From: Roseovarius aestuarii | GTDB taxonomy: Bacteria; Pseudomonadota; Alphaproteobacteria; Rhodobacterales; Rhodobacteraceae | Assembly: GCF_019966515.1 (NCBI RefSeq) | Contig: NZ_JAIMIB010000010.1 | Location: forward strand, 1 to 64,000 | Direction of reading: 5' to 3' | DNA length: 64,000 nt | Shown: piece after piece, positions 17,052-26,324 of the stretch | Numbering within the stretch: position 1 is the first letter of the stretch | Layout: every line of letters starts with the position of its first letter | Translations under genes and position numbers: made by a program | The notes under the pieces: model-generated | What the model was told of the DNA's origin: nothing | What the model saw: only the letters and a program-made list of their open reading frames with translations | The model's database searches: none

Positions 17052-18260
17052 CTATTCCGCAGGGGTGGCCTTGCCATCGGCAGGGGCGGCACCTTCGCGG
17101 TTCTGCACCTCTTCCAGCCACAGCGAATGGTGCTCGCGAGCCCATTGTTCATCGACCTCGCCATTACCCATTGCGTCATAGGCGCCCTCCATGCCGACCG
17201 AGCCGATATAGATATGTGCCAGGATGATCGCCATCAGCACGAAGGCCATGATCGCGTGCCAGAGCTGCGCATATTGCATCTCTTCATGCGGCGCCAGTTG
17301 CGTCGGCAACTCACCATAGCCTGCCAGCCCGGCCAGTCCGGTGTCGTTCAGTATGGCGAAGGTCTTGGCGAACATCGGCATCTCGAAGGGGAAAAGCAGC
17401 GACAGACCAGTCAGCGATATCGAGGTGCCAAACAGGATCACCGACCAGAAGATCATCTTCTGACCGGCGTTGAATTTTTTCGCTGGGGGGTGTTTGCCAT
17501 CGGACAGGATCCCACCGCCCTGCGCCAGCCATTTGAGGTCGGTCCGGCTGGGCAGATTATGGATGACCCACATCACGAAGACCATTGCCAGCCCCAACAT
17601 GAAGGCCCAGCTGACATTGTTGTGGATCCATTTCGACGCAATCGCCAGGGTCGAGAATGCCTCGTGCCCGAAGGCCGGGATCAACACTTTGCGCCCAAAC
17701 AGCGAAACCAGCCCCGTCAGCCCCAACAGGATGAACGATCCCGCCATCAGCCAATGGCCAAAGCGTTCAATCGCCTTGAACCGTGTCACCGTGCGGCCGG
17801 TCTTTTCGCCATCAATGCGGATTTTTCCGCGCATCATGTAAAACAGCAGCAGGAAGACCAGCGTGCCGCCCAACAACCCCGCGCCCTTGACCGATAGCGG
17901 CCCGTCGCGGAAGGCCAGCCACTTCATGCCACCATCCTGCATCAGCACCCGTGCAGCGTCGCCGCCGGATGAAACCGTGATGTCCGCCGTGCCATAGCGC
18001 AGCGCGCGCCACAGCTCCGGATCCGACGCACCGCCCAGCGTACCCAGTTGCGCCGCAATCCCCGCTGCGCTGTCAGCATTTCCCGTCGCCTCACGGCGGA
18101 AGCTGTCATCGATTTTTTCCCCGCGCTGACGCGCCAGGATATCCTCAAGCGTCTGCGCGCCGCCCGTGGCGGCCCGGTCGGCACCAGACATTTCCTGCGC
18201 AGAGACCGGCAGGCATAGCATCAGTGACAGAAGCAAGCTCAGCAAAAGGCGTGGCATCAT
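17052..18260 (-). CDS. fdhC: Formate dehydrogenase gamma subunit (cytochrome b556)
   Basis: Membrane anchor that passes electrons from FdhB to the quinone pool via heme b. ATG 18260 gives a signal peptide ending VSAQ, a ~120-residue periplasmic region and then four to five transmembrane segments. Heme-ligand histidines are in FGHWLMAGS, KWIHNNVSW and LAHIYIGSVGMEGAYDAM. A further ATG at 18257 is equivalent. An upstream in-frame extension to 18353 is unlikely because it precedes a clear signal peptide. It sits about 110 bases after fdhB. Confidence 0.93.
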   Translation of the reverse strand: MMPRLLLSLLLSLMLCLPVSAQEMSGADRAATGGAQTLEDILARQRGEKIDDSFRREATGNADSAAGIAAQLGTLGGASDPELWRALRYGTADITVSSGGDAARVLMQDGGMKWLAFRDGPLSVKGAGLLGGTLVFLLLFYMMRGKIRIDGEKTGRTVTRFKAIERFGHWLMAGSFILLGLTGLVSLFGRKVLIPAFGHEAFSTLAIASKWIHNNVSWAFMLGLAMVFVMWVIHNLPSRTDLKWLAQGGGILSDGKHPPAKKFNAGQKMIFWSVILFGTSISLTGLSLLFPFEMPMFAKTFAILNDTGLAGLAGYGELPTQLAPHEEMQYAQLWHAIMAFVLMAIILAHIYIGSVGMEGAYDAMGNGEVDEQWAREHHSLWLEEVQNREGAAPADGKATPAE

Positions 18261-18371
18261 CCCATGTCCCGTTTGAATTTCATATGAGGGCCAGGGGGGC
18301 GGCCCGCAGACCGCCCTCCCGAATGTCAAAGGCGTAGGGTGGGTCAAACCCACCGTTATCCAACCTGCAGG

Positions 18372-18965
18372 TCAGCCGCCCTTCTGGTCATAGGCCGTTC
18401 CCCAGCCCCAGGCGCCAGATCCGAAACCGCGCGCCACGACGCGTTCGCGGTAGATGGCCGACACGATGTCACCATCGCCCGCCAACAGCGCCTTGGTCGA
18501 ACACATCTCAGCGCAGATTGGCAGTTTGCCTTCTGCGATCCGGTTGCGTCCGTATTTCTGGAACTCGGCCTGAGAGTGGGTCTCTTCGGGACCACCGGCG
18601 CAGAAGGTACACTTGTCCATCTTGCCGCGGCTGCCAAAGTTGCCTGCCTGCGGATATTGCGGCGCGCCAAAGGGGCACGCGTAGAAACAATAACCACACC
18701 CGATACAGAGGTCCTTGGAGTGCAGAACCACCCCTTCCTCGTTCTGGTAAAAGCAGTCTACAGGGCAGACTGCCATACAGGGTGCATCGGAACAATGCAT
18801 GCAGGCCACGGAAATCGACCGTTCACCCGGCTTGCCATCCTGAATGGTGACAACTCGGCGGCGGTTGATGCCCCAGGGCACTTCATGCTCGTTCTTGCAG
18901 GCAGTGACACAGGCGTTGCATTCAATGCAGCGTTCGGCGTCACAGAGGAATTTAGCTCTAGCCAT
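18372..18965 (-). CDS. fdhB: Formate dehydrogenase beta subunit, four-cluster ferredoxin
   Basis: Electron-transfer subunit of 197 residues. Four Cys clusters are visible: CIECNACVTAC, CMHCSDAPCMAVCP, CIGCGYCFYACP and CTFC followed by CAEMC. The shape matches FdnH/FdoH without the C-terminal membrane helix found in E. coli. It lies 13 bases after fdhA and is co-transcribed with it. It carries no signal and is presumably exported by hitch-hiking with Tat-targeted FdhA. Confidence 0.95.
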   Translation of the reverse strand: MARAKFLCDAERCIECNACVTACKNEHEVPWGINRRRVVTIQDGKPGERSISVACMHCSDAPCMAVCPVDCFYQNEEGVVLHSKDLCIGCGYCFYACPFGAPQYPQAGNFGSRGKMDKCTFCAGGPEETHSQAEFQKYGRNRIAEGKLPICAEMCSTKALLAGDGDIVSAIYRERVVARGFGSGAWGWGTAYDQKGG

Positions 18966-18978
18966 TTCTCATATCTCC

Positions 18979-21873
18979 TTATGCTGCACTGATTTTGCAG
19001 AGAGAGACCTTACTCTCCTGCATCTGCGTGACCGAGTCATAGCCATAGGTCATTGCCGTGTTGGCACTTTCGCCCAACACGTAGGGGTCCGCCCCGTCGG
19101 GATATTTATCCCTCAGGTCCTTACCCTCGAAATGACCGCCGAAGTGGAAGGGCATGAAGGCCACGCCTTCGCCCACCCGTTCGGTGACCATCGCCATGAC
19201 CTTGACCTTGGCGCCTTCAGCCCCTTCAACCCAGACCTGTTCACCATCACGCACACCAAGATTATTGGCATCGCGCGGATGGATTTCCACGAACATGTCC
19301 TGCTGAAGCTCGGCCAGCCACGGGTTCGACCGCGATTCATCACCGCCGCCCTCGTATTCCACCAGACGTCCGGATGTCAGGATCATTGGATAATCCTTGC
19401 TGAAATCCTGCTTCTGGATTGAGGCATACATGGTCGGCAAACGATAGGCCTGACGATCCTCGTAGGTCGGATAATCCGCCACCAGATCGCGCCGCGGCGT
19501 ATAGAGCGGCTCGCGGTGGATCGGCACCGGGTCGGGGAAGGTCCAGACAACCGCGCGGGCCTTGGCATTGCCGAAGGGCGCACAGCCGTGACTGATCGCA
19601 ACCCGCTGGATACCGCCCGACAGGTCGGTCTTCCAGTTGGTCTTGGGTCCGGCCACCGCGTCGATCGCAGCGCGCTCGTCGTCGGTCAGGTCACCGTCCC
19701 AGCCAAGATCCATCAGCATCTGCATCGTGAACTCAGGATAACCGTCCTGAATTTCCGAGCCGACACTATAGACCCCTTCGGCCAGCAGGTTGTCGCCATC
19801 CCGCTCGACGCCGAAACGCGCCCGGAAGGTCAGACCGCCCTCGGCCACCGGCTTGGACATGTCGTAGAGGTTCGGCGTTCCGGGATGGCCCATTTCGGCC
19901 GTTCCCCAGCAGGGCCAGGGCAGACCGTAATAGTCCCCGTCCGCCGGACCACCAATCGCCTGCAGCGTGGTTCTGTCGAACGTATGCTGGTTGGCCATGT
20001 GAAGTTTCAGGCGTTCCGGTGATTGGCCGGTATAGCCAATGGTCCAAAGACCGCTGTTGAACTCACGGGTGATGCTCTCAACATTGGGTGTCTCAGAGTC
20101 TTCCATCTCGATATTGCGGAAGAACCGGTCAGCCCAGCCGAACTTGTTGGCGAATTTGGCCATGATGACCTCGTCCGGCAAGCTCTCAAAGAGCGGCTCA
20201 ACGACGCGATCACGCCACTGGAAGCTGCGGTTCGATGCCGTGACCGAGCCACGGGTTTCGAACTGCGTACACGCCGGTAGCAGATAGACGCCATCGGTAC
20301 GGTCATGCAGCACGGCAGAAACGGTGGGGTACGGGTCAACCACGACCAGCATGTCCAGCTTTTCCATCGCCGTCTTCATTTCCTTGCCGCGCGTCTGGCT
20401 GTTGGGCGCGTGGCCCCACAGAACCATGGCACGCACCTTGTTGGGCTGGTCCATGTTCTCGACATCTTCCAGCACACCGTCAATCCAGCGGCTGACCGGG
20501 ATACCCTTGAGGTTCTGGAGCGATTTATCCTTACCCTCGGCATCCTTGATGCTGTCGAACTGACCGGCCAGCCAATCCGGATCTTCTTTCCAGACACGGG
20601 CCCAGTGGCCCCACGCCCCTGCCGACAGGCCATAATAGCCCGGCAAGGTATGGCTCAGCACGCCCAGATCGGTTGCGCCCTGCACATTGTCATGGCCACG
20701 GAAGATGTTGGTGCCACCCCCGCTGGTGCCCATGTTACCAAGCGCCAACTGCAACACGCAGTAAGCGCGCGTGTTGTTGTTGCCGTTGGTGTGCTGGGTG
20801 CCACCCATGCACCAGATCACGGTGCCGGGACGGTTGTTGGCCAGGGTCAGCGCCACGCGACGCAACTGGCTGCCCGGTGTACCGGTGACTCGTTCGACCT
20901 CTTCAGGGTTCCACTTGGCCACTTCTTCCTTGATCTGATCCATTCCCCAGACTCGGGTGCGGATGAACTCCTTGTCCTCCCAGCCGTTCTCGAAGATGTG
21001 CCACAGGATCCCCCAGACCAGCGCCACGTCGGTGCCGGGACGGAAACGGACATACTCATCCGCATGGGCCGCCGTGCGGGTAAAGCGTGGGTCACAAACA
21101 ATCACCGGCGCATTGTTCTGCTCTTTTGCTTTGAGCAGATGCAACAGCGAGACAGGGTGCGCCTCGGCCGGGTTGCCGCCGATGATGAAGATCGCCTTGG
21201 AATTGTGGATGTCGTTGTAGCTGTTGGTCATGGCGCCATAGCCCCATGTGTTCGCCACACCGGCCACTGTCGTCGAGTGGCAGATCCGCGCCTGGTGATC
21301 CACGTTGTTCGTGCCCCAGTAGGCCGCGAACTTGCGGAACAGATAGGCCTGTTCGTTGTTATGCTTGGCGCTGCCCAGCCAGTAGACCGAATCCGGGCCG
21401 CTTTCCTCGCGGATGTTCATCATGCCATCGCCGATCTCGTCGATCGCCTGTTCCCAGCTGATGCGCTTCCACTCTCCGCCTTCCTTTTTCATCGGGTATT
21501 TCAGGCGGCGCTCGCCATGGGCGTGCTCACGGACCGATGCGCCCTTGGCGCAATGGGCGCCCAGGTTGAACGGGCTGTCCCAGCCGGGCTCCTGCCCGAT
21601 CCAAACGCCGTCCGATACCTCGGCCACAACGGTGCAGCCGACAGAACAGTGGGTGCAGACCGATTTCACGGTTTCGACCGCCTCGTTCGCGGCTGTTTGA
21701 GCCGTGGCGCGGGTGACGGTGCCCCCGGTTGCGCCAATTGCGGCCAGGCCACCAATGGCCAGACCTGATCCGCGCAGGAACGCGCGGCGATCGACCGATT
21801 TCCCGGCGACCTCAGACAGGATACTTGTCCGCTGGGGGCGTCTCGCAACCCCGTTGGTCTTTTTCCTAAGCAT
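18979..21873 (-). CDS. fdhA: Formate dehydrogenase catalytic subunit, Mo/W-bis-MGD, Cys type
   Basis: Formate to CO2 oxidation in the periplasm, 964 residues. The Tat motif DRRAFLRGSG (Arg29-Arg30) lies unusually far in, behind a ~28-residue basic N-terminus. The [4Fe-4S] ligands are C73, C76, C80 and C108 (CTHCSVGC...GAHCAKG). The metal ligand is Cys199 in ARICHSTTVAGVANTWG, where selenoenzymes have Sec; no in-frame TGA is present. The C-terminal molybdopterin-dinucleotide domain (HPRDANNLGVRDGEQVWV) is complete. It is the central gene of the minus-strand operon. Confidence 0.96.
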   Translation of the reverse strand: MLRKKTNGVARRPQRTSILSEVAGKSVDRRAFLRGSGLAIGGLAAIGATGGTVTRATAQTAANEAVETVKSVCTHCSVGCTVVAEVSDGVWIGQEPGWDSPFNLGAHCAKGASVREHAHGERRLKYPMKKEGGEWKRISWEQAIDEIGDGMMNIREESGPDSVYWLGSAKHNNEQAYLFRKFAAYWGTNNVDHQARICHSTTVAGVANTWGYGAMTNSYNDIHNSKAIFIIGGNPAEAHPVSLLHLLKAKEQNNAPVIVCDPRFTRTAAHADEYVRFRPGTDVALVWGILWHIFENGWEDKEFIRTRVWGMDQIKEEVAKWNPEEVERVTGTPGSQLRRVALTLANNRPGTVIWCMGGTQHTNGNNNTRAYCVLQLALGNMGTSGGGTNIFRGHDNVQGATDLGVLSHTLPGYYGLSAGAWGHWARVWKEDPDWLAGQFDSIKDAEGKDKSLQNLKGIPVSRWIDGVLEDVENMDQPNKVRAMVLWGHAPNSQTRGKEMKTAMEKLDMLVVVDPYPTVSAVLHDRTDGVYLLPACTQFETRGSVTASNRSFQWRDRVVEPLFESLPDEVIMAKFANKFGWADRFFRNIEMEDSETPNVESITREFNSGLWTIGYTGQSPERLKLHMANQHTFDRTTLQAIGGPADGDYYGLPWPCWGTAEMGHPGTPNLYDMSKPVAEGGLTFRARFGVERDGDNLLAEGVYSVGSEIQDGYPEFTMQMLMDLGWDGDLTDDERAAIDAVAGPKTNWKTDLSGGIQRVAISHGCAPFGNAKARAVVWTFPDPVPIHREPLYTPRRDLVADYPTYEDRQAYRLPTMYASIQKQDFSKDYPMILTSGRLVEYEGGGDESRSNPWLAELQQDMFVEIHPRDANNLGVRDGEQVWVEGAEGAKVKVMAMVTERVGEGVAFMPFHFGGHFEGKDLRDKYPDGADPYVLGESANTAMTYGYDSVTQMQESKVSLCKISAA

Positions 21874-21984
21874 GTTACTCTCCTCCCTAGCGTCCCCATC
21901 CGGGTTTGCTTGGTATTGCTGTTTCCTCTGACTGTCGGGCCTATCGCTACCAGTCGTCAGCGGTTTCGGGTGACGTCGTCCGGG

Positions 21985-22173
21985 TTAGAACCGGGCGCTG
22001 TCGAGGTAGGCGCGAGTATGCGCGGTGTCCTGCATCTTTTCCGATGTCAGGTCAGGCTCGGCTGCTTCTGCCGCGGTGCCACTGACCGCAACGGCGGCCA
22101 CGGCAGCGGGCGCGGCAGTACCGGCCAGCTTCAGAAAATCACGACGGCTGCTGCCTTCGGTTTTCTTCGTCAT
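21985..22173 (-). CDS. Small Tat-leader protein of formate dehydrogenase loci
   Basis: About 62 residues with SSRRDFLKLAGTAAPAAVAAVA, a clear twin-arginine leader, and a short mature part (about 30 residues) ending AYLDSARF. This is the 'formate dehydrogenase region Tat target' family found just upstream of fdhA. ATG 22173 is chosen: GAGAGG lies upstream and the longer frame adds nothing conserved. The role is not known. Confidence 0.85.
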   Translation of the reverse strand: MTKKTEGSSRRDFLKLAGTAAPAAVAAVAVSGTAAEAAEPDLTSEKMQDTAHTRAYLDSARF

Positions 22174-22228
22174 GAGAGTCTCTCCTCTCCTTGGTTGTGA
22201 CAGGTTACCCTGTCCTTTCATGCGGGGG

Positions 22229-22843
22229 CTAGCCCGCGCTCATCCGGAAACCTTCCGCCTCGATCTCCATGAACACCCGGCCGACAGCGCCGACCGAAGC
22301 ATAGAGAACCGAGTTCTTCGCAGCCTCCAAATCCGTGTAGAAATGCCCCGCCCAAGGGCCGATATGTTTGGCGTAGAAAGTCTGCTGATCCGCCAGCGTG
22401 GCCGGTTTGCCGAACCGGCCACGGATCATCCCGCCCATCATCTCCATGAGCGATGCGATATTATCTTCCGGCTCGTAGACATTTTCCGCCCGCGTCATCC
22501 CGCGCGCCGCCATGTCCCTGCGCAGGCTGGCCAGCGGTTTTTCGTTCAGGAAACCAGTCAGGTAATAGCTGGCATAGGGCAGAAGCTCGCCCCTCCCCAC
22601 GCCTATGAAGAGCGCGTTGAATTCGCTTTCAACTGTCGAGGGCTTGCTCAGGGACGCGATCCTGGCCAGCGCTGCAATCGCCGTGCCCAGATTGCTTTCA
22701 TCCCCGTGCAGCCTGGCCGTCTGCGTCAACAGCGACTGATCCGGCGGACCCGAGAGGATCAAGCCCAGATAGTCGTAAAGATCGGCGCGCAGGCCATCTT
22801 CCTCTGCAATCTCGGGTCTGTCGCTCATCACGGCCTCGCTCAT
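22229..22843 (-). CDS. TorD/DmsD-family redox-enzyme maturation chaperone
   Basis: All-helical 204-residue protein of the TorD superfamily, which binds Tat leaders of molybdoenzymes until the cofactor is inserted. Family features include the N-terminal LYDYLGLILS, then FNALFIGVGRGELLPYASYYLTGF and a late FYAKHIGPWAGHFYTDLE. It starts inside the DUF3306 stop (ATGA) and probably serves FdhA. Confidence 0.9.
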   Translation of the reverse strand: MSEAVMSDRPEIAEEDGLRADLYDYLGLILSGPPDQSLLTQTARLHGDESNLGTAIAALARIASLSKPSTVESEFNALFIGVGRGELLPYASYYLTGFLNEKPLASLRRDMAARGMTRAENVYEPEDNIASLMEMMGGMIRGRFGKPATLADQQTFYAKHIGPWAGHFYTDLEAAKNSVLYASVGAVGRVFMEIEAEGFRMSAG

Positions 22844-23460
22844 GCGCTGGTCACCTCTTTTGGCTCAAAACTGAACTGCATCCGGCGGCGGGGCGTCGGT
22901 GCCGCGTCATCATCGGCGAAGAGCACCGCGTCTGCCAACTCGACTTCGGCCAGTTCGACCTCCGGAGCCTCATCTGGGGTTTTCTCGGACAAAAGCTGTT
23001 CGTCCTCGGCACCCTCGTTCTCCGGCAGCTCGTCAGCGGTCTCATCCTCTGCCGCCTCAAGCTCGGCCTGCCGCGCCATTTCTTCGACATGCGCAGTCAT
23101 GCCTTTGCCAACCTGATAGGCGGTCTGCAGGTTCTCGATCACGCAGGCTGCATCGGTGAAATCCTCGCCGTAATCCACCAACCCGTCGACATTGGCCAAA
23201 ACCGGGTTTGTAAGCCAGAGCTTGCGCAGCGCTCGGCGGCGCAAGCGGTCCGGCACGGCTTTGGCCATGAAGCCACTGAAATCATCTCCTGGCTGCAAGT
23301 CATCCGGGTCGGGCAGGTTCAGATCGGCCAAAATTTCCGCGTCAGACTTCTCGGCCTGTTCGACTTGCAGTGCGCGGGCCTCCAGCACGGCATCTTCAGC
23401 CTCAGCCTCCTCGGCCACTCGCGCCTTGCGGCGGGACCAGAAATCGCGAGCCTCGGTCAA
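22840..23460 (-). CDS. DUF3306 protein
   Basis: 206 residues. The N-terminal part carries the DUF3306 signature (FWSRRKARVAEEA... and later FSGFMAKAVPDRLRRRALRKLW). It is followed by a long Glu/Asp-rich low-complexity tail with a basic end (TPRRRMQFSF). There is no signal or membrane segment. It overlaps DUF3305 and TorD genes by four bases on each side. DUF3305 and DUF3306 recur in formate dehydrogenase operons, so an assembly role is likely; the biochemical activity is unknown. Confidence 0.85.
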   Translation of the reverse strand: MTEARDFWSRRKARVAEEAEAEDAVLEARALQVEQAEKSDAEILADLNLPDPDDLQPGDDFSGFMAKAVPDRLRRRALRKLWLTNPVLANVDGLVDYGEDFTDAACVIENLQTAYQVGKGMTAHVEEMARQAELEAAEDETADELPENEGAEDEQLLSEKTPDEAPEVELAEVELADAVLFADDDAAPTPRRRMQFSFEPKEVTSA

Positions 23461-24026
23461 TGCAGCCTCCCCTTGCGGGCCAGCGCCGGTGACCGGTAGA
23501 CCCCGCTCAACTGTGCAATCCGCGGATCACCGACCCCATCCTCGACCTTGCCGATATTGGTTTTGTCGCGACGGCGCTTCTTGAACGCCTCTTCCTCGTG
23601 ATGCGCCTCCACGAAATCGCGGACCCACGCCACCAACGCCTCGGGCATTGGCACCTTCTCGATCATCTCTTCGCCGCTATCAGCATAGTCCTGCGCCTCG
23701 TAGGGCGAGGCGGTGACCAACAGCACCTCCAGCGGGCGCTCGGCCATCTCGCTGTCGCGCAGAACCACATAGATCGACGGCACTCTCGCGGAAAGACCAT
23801 GCAGATAGGCCTCGGTTTCAGCCCCGTGCAGTTCCAGCGGGCAGGTGGCGGCGTGAAACTCGGTGGCGCCATCCTCTTCGCGCATCACCCGCCAGTCGGC
23901 CAGCGCAGCGCCGGGCAGCACGCCCACCGCCTTCCACGCCCATTTCGCCCAGCGCGTCGCACCCGGCGTGCGACGGATCACCACGCCTAACGGCAACGTC
24001 TGGTAGCGGTCTGGATTGTGGATCAC
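23457..24026 (-). CDS. DUF3305 protein
   Basis: 189 residues, first gene of the formate dehydrogenase operon. The family pattern is seen in LPLGVVIRRTPGATRWAKWAWKAVGVLPGA and LHGAETEAYLHGLSARVPSIYVVLR. It is soluble and cytoplasmic. GTG 24026 is the start consistent with the family N-terminus. It may act with DUF3306 in enzyme assembly; the function is undefined. Confidence 0.85.
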   Translation of the reverse strand: MIHNPDRYQTLPLGVVIRRTPGATRWAKWAWKAVGVLPGAALADWRVMREEDGATEFHAATCPLELHGAETEAYLHGLSARVPSIYVVLRDSEMAERPLEVLLVTASPYEAQDYADSGEEMIEKVPMPEALVAWVRDFVEAHHEEEAFKKRRRDKTNIGKVEDGVGDPRIAQLSGVYRSPALARKGRLH

Positions 24027-24365
24027 GGTGACGGATATCCCCCTTGCGTCCCTTCCAGAGTGAATCAGTTTTTCCGTCGCTCAAAGCGATTTCGGTATCC
24101 CGCCGCATGCGCGGACATTTTGGGCAACTCCCGATCACCTCCGACACCGCTTCGGACAGTTTGACCGGACGGACGGATTCTGTGACCATCTGACACATCT
24201 TCAAACCCGATACCAAACAGAATCAATCAGGTTTGATTTCAGACCTTCGCGCACTCACGATCCAGGCCGATTCATGTTTACGAGGGCAGAGAAACGTGCC
24301 TAGTCTGTGGCCCGAAGTGAGGGGATGCTCGCCGCCTAAACGCGCCTGAAAAGCAATGGGATGAA
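24027..24365. other. Divergent intergenic region between formate dehydrogenase operon and accessory cluster
   Basis: 339 bases separate the two divergent operons, so both promoters must be here, but I see no near-consensus -35/-10 pair. A minus-strand frame from an ATG near 24200 encodes about 55 residues with a CPKC motif. It runs into DUF3305 in another frame and is more likely fortuitous. A short repeat AATCA/TGATT near 24222-24239 is too weak to call an operator. Confidence 0.4.
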
Positions 24366-26324
24366 ATGTCTAAGCAACTGATATTATGTGACTGTTCCGG
24401 CAGTCAGCAGATCGACGTCGACTCGCTTGAGCAGGCCACGGGATTGGCGTGTTCAAAACTGCATTCAGGGCTTTGCACCCACCAGATTGACGCGGCCCAG
24501 GCCGCCATCGCGACGGGCGAGGCAATCATTTGCTGCCGGCAAGAGGCACGCATTTTCCAGGAACTGGCGGATGAATTAGAGGTCGCCGAACCGCCGCTCA
24601 TCGACCTGCGTGACCGCGCCGGCTGGACCGGGGATGACGCGTCAACCCTGCCCAAAATGGCCGCGCTGGTGGCCGAGGCCACGCTGACCGCTGCGCCTGA
24701 AAAGGCCGTAGATGTGATATCTGAAGGGCTGTGCCTGATCATCGGCGCCAGCGACGTGGCCCTGCCCGCAGCCGAAAAACTCAGCGATGTTCTCAGCGTC
24801 ACCGCGTTACTGACCGACGATACAGAGCCGCCGGAAAGCCGGACGTTTGACGTGATCCGGGGAACCATCGCTCGGGTCAAGGGCGCACTTGGACAGTTCG
24901 ATCTGTCGATCAATAATCTGCAACAGGTCGATCCGGGCGGACGCGGTGCGCTTAACTGGACGGTGCCGCGCGACGGCGGCCAGACCGGTTGTGACGTGAT
25001 CCTTGATCTGACCCGCGGCAGCCCGCTTTTCCCGGCCCCCGAAAAACGCGAGGGCTACCTGCGGGCCGATCCCGGCAGCTTGCCCGCTATGGCCGACGCA
25101 ATCCTGACCGCGTCGCAGTTGACCGGCACGTTTGAAAAACCGCTTTATGTCGCGCTAGAGCCGCTGATCTGCGCCCATTCCCGCGCCGAGCAGGCAGGCT
25201 GCAGCAAGTGCCTGAACATCTGCCCCACGGGTGCCATTACACCCGACGGCGACCATGTGGCGATCGATCCGATGATCTGTGCCGGGTGCGGCGCCTGCGC
25301 CGCGCTCTGCCCCTCGGGCGCGATCACCTATGACGCCCCTCCGCCCGACCTGATGTTTCGCCGCATCGAAACGCTGGCCAGCGCCTATCGCAAGGCCGGG
25401 GGCAGCGTGCCGCGCCTCTTGGTGCATGACACGGGTCACGGCGCCGAGATGATTCGCCTTGCCGCCCGGTTCAGTCGCGGCCTGCCCGTCAACGTCATTC
25501 CGCTGGAGGTTTCTGCGCTGGCCGGTTTCGGCCATGCCGAAATTCTGGCGGCGCTGGCTGCGGGTTTCACCGAGGTGGCCGTGCTGCTCGCCCCCACAAC
25601 CGAACGCGACGCGCTCGATACCGAGGTGCCGCTGGCCCGCGCCATCGGTGGCGAGGAACAGGTCACAGTGATCGACCTCTCTGATCCCGATAAGCTTTGC
25701 GCAGTGCTCTATGATACCGGCCAGCCCGCACCGCAGGACATCCAGCCGATCTTGCCAATGGGCAGCCGCCGTCAGGTCGCGCGGCTGGCCGCCAAGGCGC
25801 TGCACCCGGAGGCCGAAACCCTGCCCCTGCCCGAAGATGCCCCCTATGGCGCGGTGCTGGTCGACACGCAAGCCTGCACGCTCTGCCTCAGCTGCGTCTC
25901 GCTCTGCCCCTCCGGCGCGCTCAACGACAATCCCGACATGCCGCAGCTCCGATTTCAGGAGGACGCCTGCCTGCAATGCGGTCTCTGCGCCAATATCTGC
26001 CCTGAGGACGCGATCACCTATGAGCCACGTCTTAACCTCACCGACGCGGCGCTGACACAGGTGGTGCTGAACGAGGAAGAACCCTTTGCCTGTGTCGAAT
26101 GCGGCGCACTTTTCGGCGTGAAATCCACGGTCGAGAAAATTGTCGAGAAGCTCGCCGGCAAACATTCGATGTTCGCCACCTCGGACGCCGCAAAAATGAT
26201 TCAGATGTGCGACAATTGCCGGGTCAACGCGCAGTTCCATTCGGAAAACAACCCGTTCGAGGGCAAGGAACGCCCGCGCCCGCGCACAACCGAAGATTAC
26301 TTCAGCAAACGCCGGGATCACTGA
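24366..26324 (+). CDS. Polyferredoxin-like 4Fe-4S protein of formate dehydrogenase loci
   Basis: 652 residues and cytoplasmic. The N-terminal ~270 residues lack a known fold but hold several Cys (ILCDCSG, LCTHQ, IICCRQ). Two ferredoxin pairs follow: CSKCLNICP with CAGCGACAALCP (about 279-320), and CTLCLSCVSLCP with CLQCGLCANICP (about 504-550). A C-terminal zinc-ribbon-like CVECG...CDNC closes the protein. Between the pairs lies a ~180-residue domain with alternating hydrophobic strands. It diverges from the fdh operon. Proposed as an electron donor or cluster-handling protein for FDH maturation; the exact role is unknown. Confidence 0.85.
   Translation: MSKQLILCDCSGSQQIDVDSLEQATGLACSKLHSGLCTHQIDAAQAAIATGEAIICCRQEARIFQELADELEVAEPPLIDLRDRAGWTGDDASTLPKMAALVAEATLTAAPEKAVDVISEGLCLIIGASDVALPAAEKLSDVLSVTALLTDDTEPPESRTFDVIRGTIARVKGALGQFDLSINNLQQVDPGGRGALNWTVPRDGGQTGCDVILDLTRGSPLFPAPEKREGYLRADPGSLPAMADAILTASQLTGTFEKPLYVALEPLICAHSRAEQAGCSKCLNICPTGAITPDGDHVAIDPMICAGCGACAALCPSGAITYDAPPPDLMFRRIETLASAYRKAGGSVPRLLVHDTGHGAEMIRLAARFSRGLPVNVIPLEVSALAGFGHAEILAALAAGFTEVAVLLAPTTERDALDTEVPLARAIGGEEQVTVIDLSDPDKLCAVLYDTGQPAPQDIQPILPMGSRRQVARLAAKALHPEAETLPLPEDAPYGAVLVDTQACTLCLSCVSLCPSGALNDNPDMPQLRFQEDACLQCGLCANICPEDAITYEPRLNLTDAALTQVVLNEEEPFACVECGALFGVKSTVEKIVEKLAGKHSMFATSDAAKMIQMCDNCRVNAQFHSENNPFEGKERPRPRTTEDYFSKRRDH

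Noticed and set aside
20305..21768. 487-residue plus-strand ORF opposite fdhA
   Set aside because: Antisense to a clear molybdoenzyme gene, with no motif of its own.
23818..24216. Minus-strand ORF with CPKC motif at the head of the fdh operon
   Set aside because: Only about 55 residues are outside DUF3305, and the rest is an out-of-frame shadow; the CxxC could be chance. Not strong enough to call.
25155..26321. 388-residue minus-strand ORF opposite the polyferredoxin
   Set aside because: Antisense shadow; the plus strand carries ordered Cys clusters.
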